DNA of 64,000 nt. Source: Saprospiraceae bacterium (lineage in GTDB: Bacteria > Bacteroidota > Bacteroidia > Chitinophagales > Saprospiraceae). The notes beneath the pieces are model-generated. The model was given only the letters and a program-made list of their open reading frames with translations. It did no database searches and was not told the DNA's origin. Made by a program: the position numbers and the translations under genes. The first letter of the stretch is position 1. The number at the start of each line of letters is the position of its first letter. The DNA lies in the NCBI GenBank assembly GCA_021604865.1, contig BQJU01000012.1, positions 1-64,000 of the forward strand. The letters are read 5' to 3'. Below, piece by piece: positions 61,249-64,000 of the stretch.

Positions 61249-61677
61249 ATGATTTTCTCGATACAATCCTCCCTATCTTCTAATCTCTTCAAAGTCTCCA
61301 AAAAATGGAAACTTACTATCTTTAATTTTTTCCTTTTGGGATTTACGGCTAATGCCGCCATAAATTTTCAGGAAGTCATTCCCGCATCGGAAGGAACGTG
61401 TGATGGTATTTTAGAAATAGAAACAACTGGAACTGCTGGTCCATTTTCAATTATTAAACTCTTCCCTATTATATATCAATAATCAACCTGTCAATATTAT
61501 TGCTAACACCGATCCTTGGGAAGAGAGGTATTCAGCGAAAAACTAGGTTTATCTCAAGGAATGAATACCGTTTCTCTAAGTTTAAGTGATCATTTGCCAG
61601 GCGGTGTTTATGTCATAAATTGCTATATTGACGAAGAGTTAATTGGTCAACAAAAAATAATTTGTACTAAAAATTAA
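61249..61677 (+). pseudogene. Frameshifted exported protein with sorting-domain-like C-terminus
   Basis: The frame from MIFSIQSSLSSNLFKVSKKW carries a signal-like helix (FNFFLLGFTANA) and stops at 61480-61482. Translation makes sense if read in the +1 frame from about 61465 (YINNQPVNIIANTDPWEE) and back in the original frame from about 61525 (VFSEKLGLSQGMNTVSLSLSDHLPGGVYVINCY...), ending at 61675-61677. The two shifts compensate each other. The last part looks like a type IX C-terminal sorting domain (LPGGVYVINCYIDEELIGQQ). Either the gene is decaying or there are two sequence errors within about 60 bp. Confidence 0.65.
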
Positions 61678-61686
61678 AATTATATC

Positions 61687-62313
61687 ATGACGAACATTTT
61701 TAAAATCAATACCTTTTTGATAATTATCTTCAGCCTGTTTTCTTGTGAAGATTCAGGTATGGTGAATGATTCCTACCCTCGTAAATACAAATATGACTCT
61801 CAAAGCTATAGAGCCATCAATTATTTCAAAGTGGTCAATGATGACTCTGAATCGGTTACGCCTAATAATCGGTTTTTATCTGTTGCATCAGAGCTTGAAG
61901 AGGAAACCAATATAGAAACGATTGGACTTTTATTCGAGGAGTTTGAATTAATTGACGAGGCATCGGTAAGGGTCAAAGTAGATTTAGGCAATGGTCTGAC
62001 TATAGATACTGTTTTTCAGTATCAGCATTTAGGGGGAGATATTTTGATTGGCTCTGACACGCCTTCACCAATCCTATTGGGAGGTGTAAATGCTATGGAT
62101 GAATTCGAGCTATTTTATTGGAGCTATTATTATAGTTTTTTTGATGAAAACCTTAATCAACGAGAGCTTTCGCCGGTTGCTGTTGAACTAAGTTCGACAA
62201 CAAATGATGAACCCAATCAATGGATTGAACAACTTATCTTAGATGGTACACTAGAAAATTTGGATACAATTGGCATCCAAGGGTTTAAGGTTCATTACAC
62301 TCAAGAAAATTAG
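61687..62313 (+). CDS. Lipoprotein of unknown function
   Basis: 208 residues with a lipoprotein signal (INTFLIIIFSLFSC). The mature chain is acidic and beta-rich (EFELIDEASVRVKVDLGNGLTIDTVFQYQHLGGD). No family is recognised. It starts 9 bp after the frameshifted gene and closes the AT-rich unknown cluster, so it was probably part of the same operon. Confidence 0.72.
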   Translation: MTNIFKINTFLIIIFSLFSCEDSGMVNDSYPRKYKYDSQSYRAINYFKVVNDDSESVTPNNRFLSVASELEEETNIETIGLLFEEFELIDEASVRVKVDLGNGLTIDTVFQYQHLGGDILIGSDTPSPILLGGVNAMDEFELFYWSYYYSFFDENLNQRELSPVAVELSSTTNDEPNQWIEQLILDGTLENLDTIGIQGFKVHYTQEN

Positions 62314-62339
62314 CCTCAAGAAAATTTCTTTTATAGGTA

Positions 62340-62407
62340 AGAGCTTGTTTGGAGCGGATTCGTCACGTAAATCCTTGATTTGCAAGGAGCAAGCTCCAAA
62401 CATCTCT
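62340..62407. repeat. Inverted-repeat element, short copy
   Basis: gagcttgtttggagc (62341-62355) and gctccaaacatctc (62393-62406) are element-type ends around a 37-bp interior unrelated to the long copies. It lies between convergent genes and could also serve as a terminator. Confidence 0.55.
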
Positions 62408-62473
62408 AAGGCAGAGAAGCTTTTATGCGCTGCCTTATCTACCTCTTTATCATTAGTTACCATTTCCAGTCAA

Positions 62474-64000
62474 CTACAAACCCAAAACCGCCTTCCCCTG
62501 TTCAAATACCACATCCACCGGAATATTGGCTGCTGCCAACCTGTCGAGATCAGCCTGCAACTGACCGCCAATGACACCCATTTCTTTCACCAGGTTTTCA
62601 ACGCCGGCATAATCACCATCGCCTTGCAGGGTCAATATTTTGGTAGAAAGTGCTGCCATGGCCTCTTCGAGTTTGTCAAAATTAACCCGATAAGTACCAG
62701 TCGTTTCATCCCTGGTGAATGCACCGTAATCCTGAAAGAAATTGAACCGGATCATATTGGCTTTGCCATGTGCACTGGAGGCTCCGAAACGTACCGAGCG
62801 GAAAATACCGGCCATGAAGGTGACATAATAGTCTTTAAGCTCGCCGGTTAGCTCTCCTTTTTTGTGCAATTGATTGATCATATAGAGTCCGAGAATATCG
62901 GCCTTGCCTTCTTCTAATGCGGAGCTTAATTCCTTGAGGTTTTCCCGGACGGTGCCTTTGCCGTTGATGGTATTTTTGATGCCCAGGCCATGTGCTACTT
63001 CATGGAACATGGTATTGCTGAAAAAAGCATCAAAAGTGATGTGTTTGCGTTGGTCTTCCGCAATCAGTACATCTGCTATGGGTACCAGAATCTTATCAAA
63101 TTTTGCACGCATCGCGTTTTTGAGCTGTAGACGGCGTGTACCTTTTTTTAACTGGACTTCTTCGTCATTTGGTAGGTTGATGGCAATGGTTTTACTACCC
63201 GAATTACAATCTCCGGCATAGAAGACTACATCATAGGCATTCAGGTCGGCATCCGAGCCCGGTTTTTCTTTTTTGTACTCCGCAGGCACTGGCAATCCTG
63301 TTTGTAATTCTGGCAGAAAGGCTGCATATTTTGCCAGGCGATCACTCCATTCCATATCCTTGATCAATACATAACACTCATGTGCGGCCCTATAACCAAA
63401 TAGCTGGTCTTCGTAGGTCTCAATGGGGCCGATGACCACATCAATGGGATTGGTTTTGGCATCCATCCACGCCAGATCGCTGGGTTGATATTCATCGGTT
63501 AGCAAAGCCTGGGCTCGCAATTCCAGGTATTTTTTAAAATCGGCATTTTCCGCCAAATCTGCGGCTTCACTCAACAATTGTGACGCCTTGCTTACTTGTT
63601 CGGCAAACATCTCGCGATAAGGTACGGTCACCAACTTGCCCTGGTCATCTCTACGCAAAAAGCTATACAACCCGACTTTATCGGTCAATTCAGAGGTTTC
63701 AAATTCTTCTTTGGTCAGGTCGGTAGGGTAGAAGTTTGCCCCGGCGGGTTTTGGCCCAACACCAGCTACAAAGGGCTTATTGCCATCCAGTCGATCCCAG
63801 GGCCCATAATTGATTTCAACAAATTTTTTGGTGTCTTCATCCTCTATGCTATTCAACAACTCTTCTTTATCGCCATAAGCTTCGTACCAAAACAATTCAT
63901 TCATAATATCTCCGGCATCGATCAATTTGCCAACCATCTGCCGCTGTCCATCCGAAAGATGGCCTAAATCAGCCGTCAACTTAACGGATACATATTTGGC
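62474..64000 (-). CDS. Peptidase family M49 (dipeptidyl peptidase III-like), 5'-truncated by the window
   Basis: At least 508 residues; the frame stays open to the window edge (AKYVSVKLTADLGH...), so the start lies beyond 64000. The zinc motif is HEVAH (in MFHEVAHGLG, 62990-63004), with the third ligand in the EEGKAD block. Classical DPP III enzymes have the longer HExxGH form, so this belongs with the pentapeptide HExxH variants. It removes dipeptides from peptide N-termini. A preceding signal, if any, is out of view. Confidence 0.88.
   Translation of the reverse strand, partial: AKYVSVKLTADLGHLSDGQRQMVGKLIDAGDIMNELFWYEAYGDKEELLNSIEDEDTKKFVEINYGPWDRLDGNKPFVAGVGPKPAGANFYPTDLTKEEFETSELTDKVGLYSFLRRDDQGKLVTVPYREMFAEQVSKASQLLSEAADLAENADFKKYLELRAQALLTDEYQPSDLAWMDAKTNPIDVVIGPIETYEDQLFGYRAAHECYVLIKDMEWSDRLAKYAAFLPELQTGLPVPAEYKKEKPGSDADLNAYDVVFYAGDCNSGSKTIAINLPNDEEVQLKKGTRRLQLKNAMRAKFDKILVPIADVLIAEDQRKHITFDAFFSNTMFHEVAHGLGIKNTINGKGTVRENLKELSSALEEGKADILGLYMINQLHKKGELTGELKDYYVTFMAGIFRSVRFGASSAHGKANMIRFNFFQDYGAFTRDETTGTYRVNFDKLEEAMAALSTKILTLQGDGDYAGVENLVKEMGVIGGQLQADLDRLAAANIPVDVVFEQGKAVLGL

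Overview
The window looks like a chromosomal segment of a Bacteroidota bacterium, most likely of the Saprospiria (Lewinella/Haliscomenobacter-like). The signs are a giant surface protein with 19 SprB-type repeats and a type IX secretion C-terminal signal, many SPII lipoproteins, the Bacteroidota gene order ftsX-DUF3098-uppP-truB, few Shine-Dalgarno sites, and candidate promoters of the TTG-N20-TAnnTTTG type. I see no rRNA, tRNA, CRISPR array or intact transposase.

Layout. 0-4.2 kb: two MbnP-like lipoproteins and two MbnH/MauG-like di-haem proteins, probably one copper-linked operon. 4.2-5.3 kb: non-coding, with three box-plus-hairpin units. 5.3-11.1 kb: the giant SprB-repeat protein. 11.2-11.7 kb: a two-block minisatellite. 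11.8-12.0 kb: a 29-codon ORF with five consecutive Cys codons followed by a strong terminator, i.e. a candidate cysteine attenuator, upstream of a ferredoxin-NADP reductase-like gene. 14.9-15.5 kb: G-rich direct repeats, then paaK.

17.1-26.3 kb: an AT-rich two-gene module and the best candidate for a new system. It has a TIR-STAND NTPase-FGE/SUMF1 protein followed 10 bp later by a 2053-residue trypsin-fold/NACHT/TPR protein. The trypsin-like domain has lost its catalytic His and Ser. Repeat ends lie on both sides.

26.3-34.4 kb: modABC, then a compact gene set: a threonine-synthase-like PLP enzyme, a DUF1611/DgcN-like protein, a fused PP-loop ATPase-creatininase, and a dipeptide-epimerase-like enolase-superfamily enzyme. 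This looks like an uncharacterised amino-acid or peptide pathway. 34.5-57.5 kb is mostly housekeeping: an OmpA-like protein, truB-uppP-ftsX, rlpA, a LysE-type exporter, mnmA, rimM, udk, a nucleoside transporter, DinB-like proteins, a prolyl oligopeptidase, a propeller-amidohydrolase, a cytochrome c, and a secreted protease with a dockerin-like tail. A cohesin-like lipoprotein lies at 40.6 kb. 57.9-62.3 kb is an AT-rich cluster of unknown exported proteins with one frameshifted gene. The right edge cuts an M49 peptidase.

A family of short inverted-repeat elements is scattered through the window in at least eight places. Two long copies (1-197 and 45741-45904) align along their whole length in opposite orientation. 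A 74-bp copy at 26255 looks like an internal deletion of the long form. This is MITE-like behaviour and is the main structural feature the genes do not explain.
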